Positions 45,281-53,236 of a stretch of DNA of 64,000 nt are shown piece by piece. Under the pieces are notes generated by a model, which saw nothing but the letters and a program-made list of their open reading frames with translations, was not told the DNA's origin and did no database searches. A program made the translations under genes and the position numbers. The stretch covers positions 1,364,001-1,428,000 of the forward strand of contig NZ_CP085935.1 of the NCBI RefSeq assembly GCF_020735465.1, given 5' to 3'. How positions within the stretch are numbered: position 1 is the first letter of the stretch; each line of letters opens with the position of its first letter. Origin of the DNA: Collinsella stercoris DSM 13279 (GTDB lineage: Bacteria; Actinomycetota; Coriobacteriia; Coriobacteriales; Coriobacteriaceae).

Positions 45281-45787
45281 TCAGAGCTCCTTTACGGCCT
45301 GATAATCCCAATAATATTTTCCGTTTTTGTAATATTGCATCGCCACGTGCTTCCCGGACCATTTGATACAGTCCGGGCATTTGTCCCTATCAACGCGTGT
45401 CGAGTTGTACAGGACAACGATAGCCAACCCGTCACTTTTCGCCTTCTCGCACTCGTACTCAACGTAGCTGCGATAATCGACATGGTGGCCACGGGCGCAA
45501 GCCCTGGTCCATCTGTTGTAGCTCGAGCACAGTTGGCAGCCGCCACTCCTGAGATCCTTAGTTTTCTCTCCCACAACGAGCACAAAACGTTTCGAGACAT
45601 TAAGTCTCTGGCTAAGTGATTTTTTGATACTGCAATTCAAGCTCGTGTCCCGAGCCTGATGAAGGTCGTGGGCATCGATGAAGTCCAGCGAAAGATACTT
45701 GCTCTCCTTCCATTTGTACAGCTGCTCAATTGCATCTTTGTCCCCGTCCCAATCCCCGGCGATATACGTCTTCGTCCTATAGGCCAT
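45281..45787 (-). CDS. thsB: TIR-like (ThsB) protein of a Thoeris-type system
   Basis: 168 residues from ATG 45787 (GAAGGGAG upstream). The start MAYRTKTYIAGDWDGDKDA, then YLSLDFIDAHDLHQARD and RFVLVVGEKTKDL, is the fold of the DUF1863/ThsB TIR-like group. VEYECEKAKSDGLAIVVLYN holds the expected catalytic Glu. Cys/His residues (CQLCSSYN, CARGHH, CPDC) in the second half may bind zinc and are less usual. In Thoeris the ThsB enzyme turns NAD into a signal nucleotide on infection, which switches on ThsA. The gene overlaps thsA by 11 bases. Confidence 0.82.
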   Translation of the reverse strand: MAYRTKTYIAGDWDGDKDAIEQLYKWKESKYLSLDFIDAHDLHQARDTSLNCSIKKSLSQRLNVSKRFVLVVGEKTKDLRSGGCQLCSSYNRWTRACARGHHVDYRSYVEYECEKAKSDGLAIVVLYNSTRVDRDKCPDCIKWSGKHVAMQYYKNGKYYWDYQAVKEL

Positions 45788-46619
45788 ACCGTGAAACTCC
45801 CTTCATCTCATACAGATCAACTTTGCTCATTGCTTCACTGGTGAGAACGATACTGATAGGCTGCGAGAAATAACAGCCCGTCGATCTCAAAGTGCACAAC
45901 ATACACTTCAGCAGTTCGCTCACACTCTTTTGCCGGACATCATCAAATCGAGTAATTCCCGATCCCAGGAGCGGAAGCGATATTGGCCGTCCCGCATACG
46001 CCCTGCAAAGCTCTTGCCACATATTCATGAGACATCTCTCATATTCGGCCATCGTCAAACGAGCCTGTTTTTGCTCATCGAAATGCGAAAACGCGAGCAA
46101 GAGATAGTCCTCCCCAAACCGCTTGATTGTCCCAAGGTCATATTGACGGCGACCGTCGCGATCATATACAGGAAGAGGCGAACTCTTTTCGCTTTCAATT
46201 TCACTTCTTAATTCAGCCAAATCATCAACATGGCAATCGATGAACTTACCGTTCAACGAGGAATGGGAGATAACGATGTCGTCGACGTCGGAATCGAAGT
46301 ACTCATTGAACGGAACAACCTTTTTCCCATCTTGGGCAAAAAGGTCTCCTTCGACTATCTCGATTCGATTGCCATTTATTTCTAGTTCGATATGCTCTCT
46401 GTAGAGACAGGCTAGAATAAAGCGGATGGATACTACGAGTGCAGCGAAAACAGCAAGCACAATGAGCAGATAGACCCACCATACTTGACCGGGAATCATG
46501 TCATGAAGTGAAATACCAGAAACCGCAAGCGCTGTCTCCACCACGGCTACAATTCCGGTAGCGACGGAAATCGCATCCTTTTTCAGAATAGATAATTTTG
46601 CACCCTGAGGCAGACCCAT
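45777..46619 (-). CDS. thsA: Membrane-anchored macro-domain-like effector (ThsA of type II Thoeris)
   Basis: 280 residues from ATG 46619 with GGAGGA upstream; the ORF to 46796 runs into the XRE gene in another frame. Two hydrophobic segments (about 18-40 and 45-72, including WWVYLLIVLAVFAALVVSIR) are followed by a macro-like domain: IEIVEGDLFAQDGKKVVPFN (about 90-110), DIVISHSSLNG, and GRPISLPLLGSGITRF near 220. This is the layout of type II Thoeris ThsA, whose macro domain binds a TIR-made nucleotide (His-ADPR in the studied systems) and whose membrane part then harms the cell. Encoded before and overlapping thsB. Confidence 0.82.
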   Translation of the reverse strand: MGLPQGAKLSILKKDAISVATGIVAVVETALAVSGISLHDMIPGQVWWVYLLIVLAVFAALVVSIRFILACLYREHIELEINGNRIEIVEGDLFAQDGKKVVPFNEYFDSDVDDIVISHSSLNGKFIDCHVDDLAELRSEIESEKSSPLPVYDRDGRRQYDLGTIKRFGEDYLLLAFSHFDEQKQARLTMAEYERCLMNMWQELCRAYAGRPISLPLLGSGITRFDDVRQKSVSELLKCMLCTLRSTGCYFSQPISIVLTSEAMSKVDLYEMKGVSRYGL

Positions 46620-46641
46620 GTCTCCTCCGATCTCAACCAAC

Positions 46642-47067
46642 TCACTCACCAAACCCGCGCTTCCAGTCGAGGTACTCCTCCTCGGAGATCTCCCCGGAGT
46701 CACGCCTCGCGCGCATCGCCGCCCACGCTCTGACCGCCGCGTCGAGCTTCTGGGCGCCGGGCGCCGCGGGGTCCACGGCGACCCGAGCCCCACCATCGTC
46801 GGCCTCGGGCGTCGCGCCGAACCCCTCCTCGAGCCGGAACAGGACCTCGAGCGCGTCCCGGGCAGTATCGACCCCGTAGTCGACGAGGGAAGCAGGATCT
46901 ACCTCCAGGGCGCGAGCAATCGCCTTCAGGTGCTGCGGCCGGGGCGTCCTGAGCCCGAGCTCGTAGTTGCGAACCGCGGACTCGGTCACGCCCGCCATCT
47001 CGGCGAGCTCGCGCTGCAGGAGGCCGCGCCTCGTCCGGAGCTCGCGTATCCTGCTGCCGTCCGCCAT
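46642..47067 (-). CDS. XRE-family repressor of the integrative element
   Basis: 141 residues from ATG 47067 (GGGGAG upstream). HTH residues 4-60: SRIRELRTRRGLLQRELAEM, then AGVTESAVRNYELGLRTPRP. The C-terminal tail (MRARRDSGEISEEEYLDWKR) is a SHOCT-like helix. It lies between thsA and, divergently, the excisionase gene. The 47146-47203 region between them has repeated CGTGCTG boxes, so it probably represses excision and integration and may control Thoeris. Confidence 0.88.
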   Translation of the reverse strand: MADGSRIRELRTRRGLLQRELAEMAGVTESAVRNYELGLRTPRPQHLKAIARALEVDPASLVDYGVDTARDALEVLFRLEEGFGATPEADDGGARVAVDPAAPGAQKLDAAVRAWAAMRARRDSGEISEEEYLDWKRGFGE

Positions 47068-47145
47068 GTCTCCCCTGTCTCTCTTGTATATCTGGTGCAC
47101 CTGCTTATCTCAGGATAACGCATCAGGATATGAAGGATTGTCATG

Positions 47146-47203
47146 TTGACCGTTCGATTTCGTGCTGCTAGTATCCGAACTGACAGCACGTTTTCGTGCT
47201 GTC
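47146..47203 (+). promoter_or_regulatory. Excisionase/integrase promoter with repressor boxes
   Basis: -35 TTGACC (47146-47151), 17 bases, -10 TAGTAT (47169-47174). TTTCGTGCTG occurs at 47158-47167, inside the spacer, and again at 47192-47201. The second copy forms a perfect inverted repeat, GACAGCACG-tttt-CGTGCTGTC (47182-47203), at the likely transcription start. A repressor bound here would block the excisionase and integrase genes. Confidence 0.75.
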
Positions 47204-47219
47204 GCGAGATTGGAGAGAG

Positions 47220-47423
47220 ATGGAGAGCAGAACCATCGGCGCGGACGAGGTCGCCGAGGCCCTCGGCATGTCGCGCGCCTACGCCTACAAGCTCATCCGC
47301 CGGCTCAACAAGGAGATGGAGGAGCGGGGGTGCATCACCGTGCCCGGGCGGGTCAGCCGCGCGTACTTCGAGAAGCGCCTGTTCGAGGGCGAGGGGGATT
47401 CCGATGTCGGTGACAAGGGATAA
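47220..47423 (+). CDS. Excisionase-like HTH protein
   Basis: 67 residues from ATG 47220 (GGAGAG upstream). TIGADEVAEALGMSRAYAYK, then LIRRLNKEMEERG and RVSRAYFEKRLF, is an AlpA/excisionase-type winged helix. It overlaps the integrase start by 20 bases, the usual xis-int order. It would steer the recombinase towards excision. Confidence 0.85.
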   Translation: MESRTIGADEVAEALGMSRAYAYKLIRRLNKEMEERGCITVPGRVSRAYFEKRLFEGEGDSDVGDKG

Positions 47424-48477
47424 GCGGAACGGCACCTGGTGCGTCCAGGCCTGGTACAAGACCTACAACGGCAAGCGCGCCCACAAGGTGAAGCGGGGCT
47501 TCAAGACCAAGCCCGAGGCGCTCGCGTGGGAGCGCGACTTCTACGCCGTGCAGGCGGGCGACATGGACATGAAGCTCGTCGACTTCCTCGAGCTCTACAA
47601 GAAGGACATGGGGCCGCGCCTGCGCCTGAACACCTGGAAGACCAAGGAGTCCATCATCACGAAGCGCATCCTCCCCTACCTGGGCGAGAAGCGCATGAAC
47701 CAGATCGCCCCGGTCGACATCGTGAGGTGGCAGAACGAGCTGATGGCCCTCGAGAAGCCGGGCGGGGGCGGGTTCTCCGCGACCTACCTCAAGACCGTCA
47801 ACAACCAGCTCTGCGCGCTCTTCAACCACGCCGTGCGCTTCTACGGCCTCTCGTCGAACCCGTGCCGCAGGGCCGAGTCCATGGGCTCGAAGTCCGCCGA
47901 CGAGATGAGGTTCTGGACCAAGGACCAGTACCTCAGGTTCTCGGACGAGATCATGGACAAGCCGCTCTCCTTCCACGCCTTCGAGACGCTCTACTGGTGC
48001 GGCGTGCGCGAGGGGGAGCTGCTCGCCCTGGAGCCGCGGAGGTTCGACTTCGAGCGGGGGACCCTCACCGTCGCGGAGTCCTACCAGCGCATTGACGGGC
48101 AGGACGTCCTCACCGACCCGAAGACCCCGAAGTCGAAGCGCGTCATCGCCATGCCGCGCTTCTACGCGGAGGAGATGGAGGCGTTCCTCTCCGCGCTCGA
48201 CCTCGACCCCGACGAGCGGATCTTCCCCGTGACCAAGTACTTCCTCAGCCACGAGATGGCGCGCGGGAGCAAGGCGGCCGGCCTCGAGCCCATCCGCATC
48301 CACGACCTCAGGCACAGCCACGTGTCGCTGCTCATCGACATGGGCTTCACCGCGCTCGCCATCGCGGACCGCATGGGCCACGAGGCAGCCGACATCACCT
48401 ACCGCTACGCCCACCTGTTCCCCAGCGTCCAGGCCGACATGGCCCGCGCCCTGGACGGGGCGAGAAGGGAGAACTGA
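47404..48477 (+). CDS. Tyrosine recombinase (site-specific integrase)
   Basis: 357 residues from ATG 47404 behind GAGGGGG. The N-terminal Arm-binding AP2-like domain (RNGTWCVQAWYKTYNGKRAH) is followed by the SAM-like core-binding domain and the catalytic domain with GVREGELLAL (Arg about 202), IHDLRHSHVSLL (H-x-x-R about 300), MGHEAADIT (His/Gly about 322) and YRYAHLF (nucleophile Tyr about 334). All catalytic residues are present. It moves the element that carries the Thoeris pair. The attachment site is not certain. Confidence 0.95.
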   Translation: MSVTRDKRNGTWCVQAWYKTYNGKRAHKVKRGFKTKPEALAWERDFYAVQAGDMDMKLVDFLELYKKDMGPRLRLNTWKTKESIITKRILPYLGEKRMNQIAPVDIVRWQNELMALEKPGGGGFSATYLKTVNNQLCALFNHAVRFYGLSSNPCRRAESMGSKSADEMRFWTKDQYLRFSDEIMDKPLSFHAFETLYWCGVREGELLALEPRRFDFERGTLTVAESYQRIDGQDVLTDPKTPKSKRVIAMPRFYAEEMEAFLSALDLDPDERIFPVTKYFLSHEMARGSKAAGLEPIRIHDLRHSHVSLLIDMGFTALAIADRMGHEAADITYRYAHLFPSVQADMARALDGARREN

Positions 48478-48478
48478 C

Positions 48479-48847
48479 ATGCCCTGCCCCAACTCCGCCC
48501 GCGAGAGGAGCGTCACCATCGGCTTCCGCGTCACGCCCGAGCAGGCGAGGCGCATCGACCTCATGGCCCGCGCCTCGGGCATGACCAAGCAGGACTACCT
48601 CTACAAGCGGGCCCTCGAGGAGGAGGTCGTCGTCAAGCCCGACGTGCGCGTCTACAAGATGCTCCGCGACGAGATGGCGCGCGTGTACCGGGAGCTCAGG
48701 CTCATACGGTCCGCCGACGAGGTCGACGAGGGGCTCGCCTGGACGATCGACTTCCTCGCGCGGGAGTTCTCCGCCATGCGCGGCGAGGCGGAGCCCTCGG
48801 ACGTCGAGCGGGAGGACGCCCTCATCTTCGGCATGTCCCGGAGGTGA
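48479..48847 (+). CDS. MobC-like / ribbon-helix-helix mobilisation protein
   Basis: 122 residues, ATG 48479 one base after the integrase stop. RSVTIGFRVTPEQARRIDLM, then ARASGMTKQDYLYKRALE, is the ribbon-helix-helix opening of MobC-type relaxosome proteins. The rest is helical. No relaxase gene is visible, so the element may be mobilised in trans or the relaxase may be missing. Confidence 0.75.
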   Translation: MPCPNSARERSVTIGFRVTPEQARRIDLMARASGMTKQDYLYKRALEEEVVVKPDVRVYKMLRDEMARVYRELRLIRSADEVDEGLAWTIDFLAREFSAMRGEAEPSDVEREDALIFGMSRR

Positions 48848-48985
48848 GGGGCGAGCGTTCCGCCCTCTTCCGATGCGGGGCATCGCCTACGCCGCCTGAA
48901 CCGCTGCGCTTTGGAAGCATGCTCCCGGCTCCCCGCTTCCGTAGGGCCAACGGAGTGCCACAAGCGTGTGGGTTTCCCCGAAGCC

Positions 48986-49014
48986 TTTATCTCTCAGGCG
49001 AAGTGGGGTATACT
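48986..49014 (+). promoter_or_regulatory. Promoter of the Abi leader RNA
   Basis: TATACT at 49009-49014 is a good -10. TTTATC at 48986-48991, 17 bases upstream, is a weak -35. The predicted start, about 49021, is six bases before the first hairpin of the leader RNA. Confidence 0.6.
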
Positions 49015-49020
49015 GCCTGC

Positions 49021-49088
49021 AGTGTGAAAAGCCCTCGGGCTTTTAGCGGCTGCGGGTACCTGTACCTTCAGCCGCATTTTTCTTTTTT
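49021..49088 (+). ncRNA. Two-hairpin RNA upstream of the Abi gene (abiF-RNA-like)
   Basis: Hairpin 1: AAAAGCCC (49027-49034) with GGGCTTTT (49037-49044). Hairpin 2: GCGGCTG (49046-49052) and GGTAC (49055-49059) with GTACC (49062-49066) and CAGCCGC (49069-49075), followed by ATTTTTCTTTTTT, a terminator. The GGAGG of the Abi gene begins directly after the T-run, so the RNA either ends there or reads through into the gene. A conserved structured RNA is known upstream of abiF genes and acts with the protein as an RNA-antitoxin pair; I infer that role here from position and shape. Confidence 0.7.
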
Positions 49089-49100
49089 GGAGGCACGACC

Positions 49101-50234
49101 ATGAAGGATCGTCCGCTCATCTCGGCAGAGCGCCAGGTGGCCCACCTCGCGGAGCGGGGCGTCCGCTTCGACATAATGGGCCCCGAGGACGCTATCGCGT
49201 TCCTCCGCGACAAGAACTTCTTCTTCAAGGTCAAGGCCTTCGCGAAGTGCTTCTCGAGGTACTGGGACCCAGCGTCGGAGAACTACGGGCGCTACGTGAA
49301 CCTCGACTTCGCCTATCTCGCTGAGCTCACAAGGCTCGACCACCATCTCCGCGAGGTCGTCCTCTCGATGACGCTCGACATCGAGCACTACATGAAGGTC
49401 CATCTCAACCGAGCCATGATGGACGACGGCGCCGACGGGAAGGAGGTCCTTGACCTCCTCTTCGCCCATGAGAGGGAGCGGAAGGAGAGGTTGCTTGAGG
49501 AGCGGTTCGACCCCCGGAGGTCGAGCGCGGCCATCGAAAGGATCGGGGCCATCGCCGACCGCCTGGACGGAGCGGACGGTGCCGAGCAGGCGAGGCTCCT
49601 CCTCGAGCTTCTTCACATCGCCGAAGACCAGACCCTGGGAATAGACCCTGAGCACCTCGAGCGCAGCATCTCCTACCTCGGGGACTCGAACTACACCCGG
49701 GACCTCGCGAATAAGTACGGCAGACGCGAGGACATGTACGTCTGGAACTACCTGGAGCTCGTCTCCTTCGGAGGGATCATCGTGCTCTACAAGTTCTACT
49801 TCTACGAGCTCAGGAAGGCGCGTAGCGAGAAGGCCGAGTCCGTCAAGCAGCTCCTGTTCCCCGTGAAGGCCCTGCGCAACGCAGCCGCGCACAACGGCAA
49901 CGTTCTGAACACGATCGGGCAGCGCCTTCAGAAACCCGTCGGCGCCATCGCAACGGCGGCGAAGGAGGAGCTCGGAATCGATCGGGAGCTTGTCGCCCTC
50001 ACGAGGCGCTTCCCCGTCGTTCACGACTTCACCGCGCTCGTGCTCTACTTCGACAGAATCGTCAATGATGCGGACGCGAGGTCGGAGAAGGCGGCGTGCC
50101 TTCACGCTCTGCGCGAGCGCTTCCTCAAGCGCGCCGACTACTTCGAAAAGCAAATCGAACTGGACCGGGGAATCAGGGTGCTGGGGGAAGTCATGCGTTC
50201 GGGGGCCGAGGCGATGTCCTCGGATTCCCTATGA
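49101..50234 (+). CDS. Abi_2 (AbiD/AbiF-like) HEPN protein
   Basis: 377 residues from ATG 49101, GGAGG seven bases upstream. The N-terminus (QVAHLAERGVRFDIMGPEDA, then FLRDKNFFFKVKAFAKCF) and LTRLDHHLREVVLSMTLDIE are the usual start of Abi_2 proteins. Near residue 256, LFPVKALRNAAAHNGNVL holds R-x4-H, the HEPN ribonuclease motif. Such proteins abort phage infection by cutting RNA or tRNA, and AbiF-like members are thought to be ancestors of Cas13. It follows a terminated two-hairpin RNA (49021-49088). Confidence 0.88.
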   Translation: MKDRPLISAERQVAHLAERGVRFDIMGPEDAIAFLRDKNFFFKVKAFAKCFSRYWDPASENYGRYVNLDFAYLAELTRLDHHLREVVLSMTLDIEHYMKVHLNRAMMDDGADGKEVLDLLFAHERERKERLLEERFDPRRSSAAIERIGAIADRLDGADGAEQARLLLELLHIAEDQTLGIDPEHLERSISYLGDSNYTRDLANKYGRREDMYVWNYLELVSFGGIIVLYKFYFYELRKARSEKAESVKQLLFPVKALRNAAAHNGNVLNTIGQRLQKPVGAIATAAKEELGIDRELVALTRRFPVVHDFTALVLYFDRIVNDADARSEKAACLHALRERFLKRADYFEKQIELDRGIRVLGEVMRSGAEAMSSDSL

Positions 50235-50673
50235 ATCGCCGTCCTGATTTCCGAGAAATTGGGCGCCTGCAGGGCCCGGCGAGACTCCAGGGCCCTGCAG
50301 GGCCGAGCGGGAAAGAGTAAGTCCGAGTAGGTCCGAGCAGCCCAGCAGTAACCCGTCTGCCAACAGCATAAAATCCGCAGCTCAGGCGCATGACATGCCG
50401 TCACGCAAATCGGCTGGTTCGGGTAAGAGTAAGTCCGAGTGGTCAGAGTAGAGCCCGACTTCCCCCTCTCGGCCGGGCGCAGAGCCGATAAGGCGAACTC
50501 CAGAGACAACCCAATAACGACGAGCCGAGGCCGGCGGATGCCGGTTATTCCTCGTGCGCGCAGCCTGTCACGGGCCCCGCTTTCCCCGCAAGGGCCGCGA
50601 TGCTTTTCCGGCTTCTTTCGGGCTCGGCCGCCCCCGCTCAGAGCGACGCCGGCGAAGCTCCCCCGAAACAACC
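50235..50673. other. Intergenic stretch with small repeats
   Basis: No supported gene. CAGGGCCCTGCAGGGCC-type palindromes lie at about 50268-50303. AAGAGTAAGTCCGAGT occurs at 50313-50328 and again at 50425-50440, 112 bases apart. They look like remnants of duplicated flanking sequence, not of a CRISPR array (two copies only). Confidence 0.5.
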
Positions 50674-50701
50674 TGTTGATGTGCAATAAGAACTGGTCCG
50701 A
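50674..50701 (+). repeat. IS3-family left terminal repeat
   Basis: The 28-base stretch starting TGTTGATGTGCAATAAG and ending CTGGTCCGA, 50 bases before the OrfA start codon, is repeated exactly at 63813-63840. That position and the second copy mark it as the element's end. Confidence 0.75.
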
Positions 50702-50751
50702 GGGGACTGCGGTGGAGAACTTGGACCAAAGGAGTTCAAGGAGGCCATCGC

Positions 50752-51571
50752 ATGGCATACAGCGAGGAGCAGAGAAGGAGCGCCCTCGAGACATTCATCA
50801 GGTTCGACCATAGCCATGCTGACGCAATTGCCGAGCTGGGGTATCCCAACCGGGGGACGCTCAGGGGCTGGTGGAGGGAATACGAGAGGACCGGCGTGGT
50901 GCCTGTCCGGAAGTCCGTCTCCGACCCGACATACACCGACGCGATGAAGCGCGCCGCGGTCGACTATTACCTCGGCCATGGCAGGGGCCTGGCACGGACG
51001 GCGAGGGCGCTCGGCTATCCCAAGAGCCGCCAGCTGCTCGGCGAGTGGATCGACGAATATGCGCCGGGCCAGAGGAAGCGCAGGGGCCCGGGCCCGGATC
51101 GGGGCCCCGTGCCCCTGGAGGGGAAGGTGCAGGTGGTCGCGGAGCTCGAGGCCAGGACGGGCACGGCGGCGGAGGTCGCCGAGCGGAACGGCGTGTCGCG
51201 GACCGCGCCTTGCGCATGGCGCAGGGAGATCATGGGCCATAATGGAGGGAGACACCAGGAGAAAGGGCTTCCCGTGGCCAAGGAGATCGACGAGCTTCCC
51301 GACGACATCGGGCGGCTGCAGGACATGCCGAGAGAGGCGAAGGCGCGCCTCAGGCAGGTGCAGCTCGAGCTGGACGTGCGCGAGGCGACCCTCGAGATCG
51401 TAAAAAAAGACCCGGGCACCGACCCGAACCGGCTGACGAACAGGGAGAAGGCGTCGATGGCGGAGGCGCTGAGGGGGAGGTGGAGCCTCCGGGAGCTGCT
51501 GGCCGCCGTAGGCATGGCCAAGAGCAGCTATGAGTACGCGAAGGGGGCCCTGGCCAGGGGCGAGGGCCCGG
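50752..51571 (+). pseudogene. IS3-family transposase OrfA and start of OrfB, cut by an IS21 element
   Basis: ATG 50752 behind AAGGAGG. It has two HTH units (AIAELGYPNRGTLRGWWREY and TARALGYPKSRQLLGEWIDE), a third (EVAERNGVSRTAPCAWRREI), and a coiled coil with LRQVQLELDVREATLEIVKK. It then reads straight into LTNREKASMAEALRGRWSLR, the start of an OrfB. The DDE catalytic domain is missing because IS21 sequence begins at about 51572; the frame runs on for eight codons to a stop at 51594. It cannot transpose by itself. Confidence 0.8.
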
Positions 51572-51763
51572 TGTTTTCTTTCAATAAGAAGTGACCAGAA
51601 ATATCACCAGGACTTGAACATCCCGATGATCTGTTTCTGCACATCCCGTTCACGGGACATGGCGTCTCTCCGCACATGAGCCGGAGGGCACGGCCATGCC
51701 CCACAATTCCTTTCTGGCGGGCAAGACGGCGACGAACGTCCCGCCAGAAGGAGGAAAGGAAAG

Positions 51764-53236
51764 ATGACCGTGTCCCCTGACGTACAACAATGTATCAGAC
51801 GGATGGATGCCGACGGAGCCGGGCCGACCGAGATGGCGGGGGCCCTCGGCGTGTGCCGCAACAGCGTGTACAAGTATTCGAGGATGGAGGACCTCTCCCC
51901 GCAGCCGCCCGTGGCGGAAGGGAGGAAGAGGCCTGCAATCGACAGGTACGCCGGTTTTATCGTCGGCATGCTCGTGGACGACCGCTCCGTCCCCAGGAAG
52001 CAGCGCCACAGCGCGCAGAAGATCTTCGACAGGCTCGTCGCCGAGCAGGGCTACGCGGGATCCTATCCGACGGTGTGCCGCTTTGTGAGGGAATGGAAGC
52101 TCGCGCGGGAGCAGTCCCCACGCGACGGCTTCCTCGAGCTCGACTGGGCGCCGGGCGCCATGCAGGCCGACTATGGCGCCTTCACCGCCACCGTCGCAGG
52201 CGAGAGGCTCGAGCTGAAGCTCCTCGTCGCGACGTTCCCGCATTCGAACGCCCGCTTCTGCATCGCGATGACGTGCGAGAAGGCAGAGTGCTTCTGCGAG
52301 GGGCTCGCCGAGATATTCGAGATGGCGGGGCGCGCGCCGCGCCTCGTCGTGCTCGACAACGCCACCGAGGCGGGGCGGATGCTCTTCGGCAGGGTGACGG
52401 AGTCCAAGCTCTTCTCCCAGCTCAGGGCCCATTACCGCTTCGAGGCCAGGTTCTGCAACCCCGATTCCGGAAACGAGAAGGGATCGGCGGAGAATGCCGT
52501 GGGGTTCCTGCGCCGCAACCTCCTCGTCCCCGTGCCCTCCGTGCCGAGCCTCGACGCGCTGAACTCGATGCTGCTCTCCGGCTGCAGGAGGATCAACGCC
52601 GCGGCGGAGAGCAGGCTGCACGGACCTGCGCCCAAGGCCTTCGCCGAGGACCTCGCGGCGATGATGGCCCTTCCGGGCGTGCGCTTCGACTCCGTGAGAT
52701 GGGTGCATGTCCGCTCGGACAAGAGGGGCTACATACAGCTGGGCGGCGTCTCCTGCTGCGCAGGCCCCGCCTGGCGCAGCCGCGACCTCCTTGCTGGCGC
52801 CGGAGCGCGCACGGTCGAGATCATGGACATGCACGGAAGGCATGCGGCATCCCTTCCGAGGTCGTGGAGGCAGGGAGAGCTCGTGAGGAATCCCGCGTCG
52901 CTCGTGCCTGCGCCGGTGGCGAGGCCGGGGGCGTTCGGCGAGTCGGTCATACGCAGGGACATGCCGGAAGCGCTCCTCTCCCATATGGACCGGCTGGAGA
53001 AGGATGACCTCAGGCGTGCGCCCAGGGCCATGGGGAGGGCATCGGACGCGTCCGGCTTCGATGCCGCGTGCCAGGCCGCGGAGCGCCTCTTCGCAGAGGG
53101 CAGGGTCCCGGACGATGCCTCGTGCGACGCGCTTGCGAGGAGGATCGCCTCGGGCGGCGCGGAAGGCGCGGGGGTCGACCTTGCCGCATACGACCGCCTC
53201 GCGGGGAAGGGGGGCTCCGATGGGAAGCGGCGCTGA
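51764..53236 (+). CDS. istA: IS21 transposase IstA
   Basis: 490 residues from ATG 51764 (AAAGGAAAG upstream). HTH (MAGALGVCRNSVYKYSRMED), then the RNase H-like core: GAMQADYGAFTA (first Asp about 136), RLVVLDNATEA (second Asp about 198), NEKGSAENAVG (Glu about 240). The C-terminal beta-barrel region holds GYIQLGGVSCCAG. It catalyses strand transfer with IstB as target selector. The length is normal for the family. Confidence 0.93.
   Translation: MTVSPDVQQCIRRMDADGAGPTEMAGALGVCRNSVYKYSRMEDLSPQPPVAEGRKRPAIDRYAGFIVGMLVDDRSVPRKQRHSAQKIFDRLVAEQGYAGSYPTVCRFVREWKLAREQSPRDGFLELDWAPGAMQADYGAFTATVAGERLELKLLVATFPHSNARFCIAMTCEKAECFCEGLAEIFEMAGRAPRLVVLDNATEAGRMLFGRVTESKLFSQLRAHYRFEARFCNPDSGNEKGSAENAVGFLRRNLLVPVPSVPSLDALNSMLLSGCRRINAAAESRLHGPAPKAFAEDLAAMMALPGVRFDSVRWVHVRSDKRGYIQLGGVSCCAGPAWRSRDLLAGAGARTVEIMDMHGRHAASLPRSWRQGELVRNPASLVPAPVARPGAFGESVIRRDMPEALLSHMDRLEKDDLRRAPRAMGRASDASGFDAACQAAERLFAEGRVPDDASCDALARRIASGGAEGAGVDLAAYDRLAGKGGSDGKRR

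Noticed and set aside
50311..50456. Repeated AAGAGTAAGTCCGAGT considered as a CRISPR or iteron array
   Set aside because: Only two copies, unequal ends, no cas or replication gene; no palindromic repeat unit.
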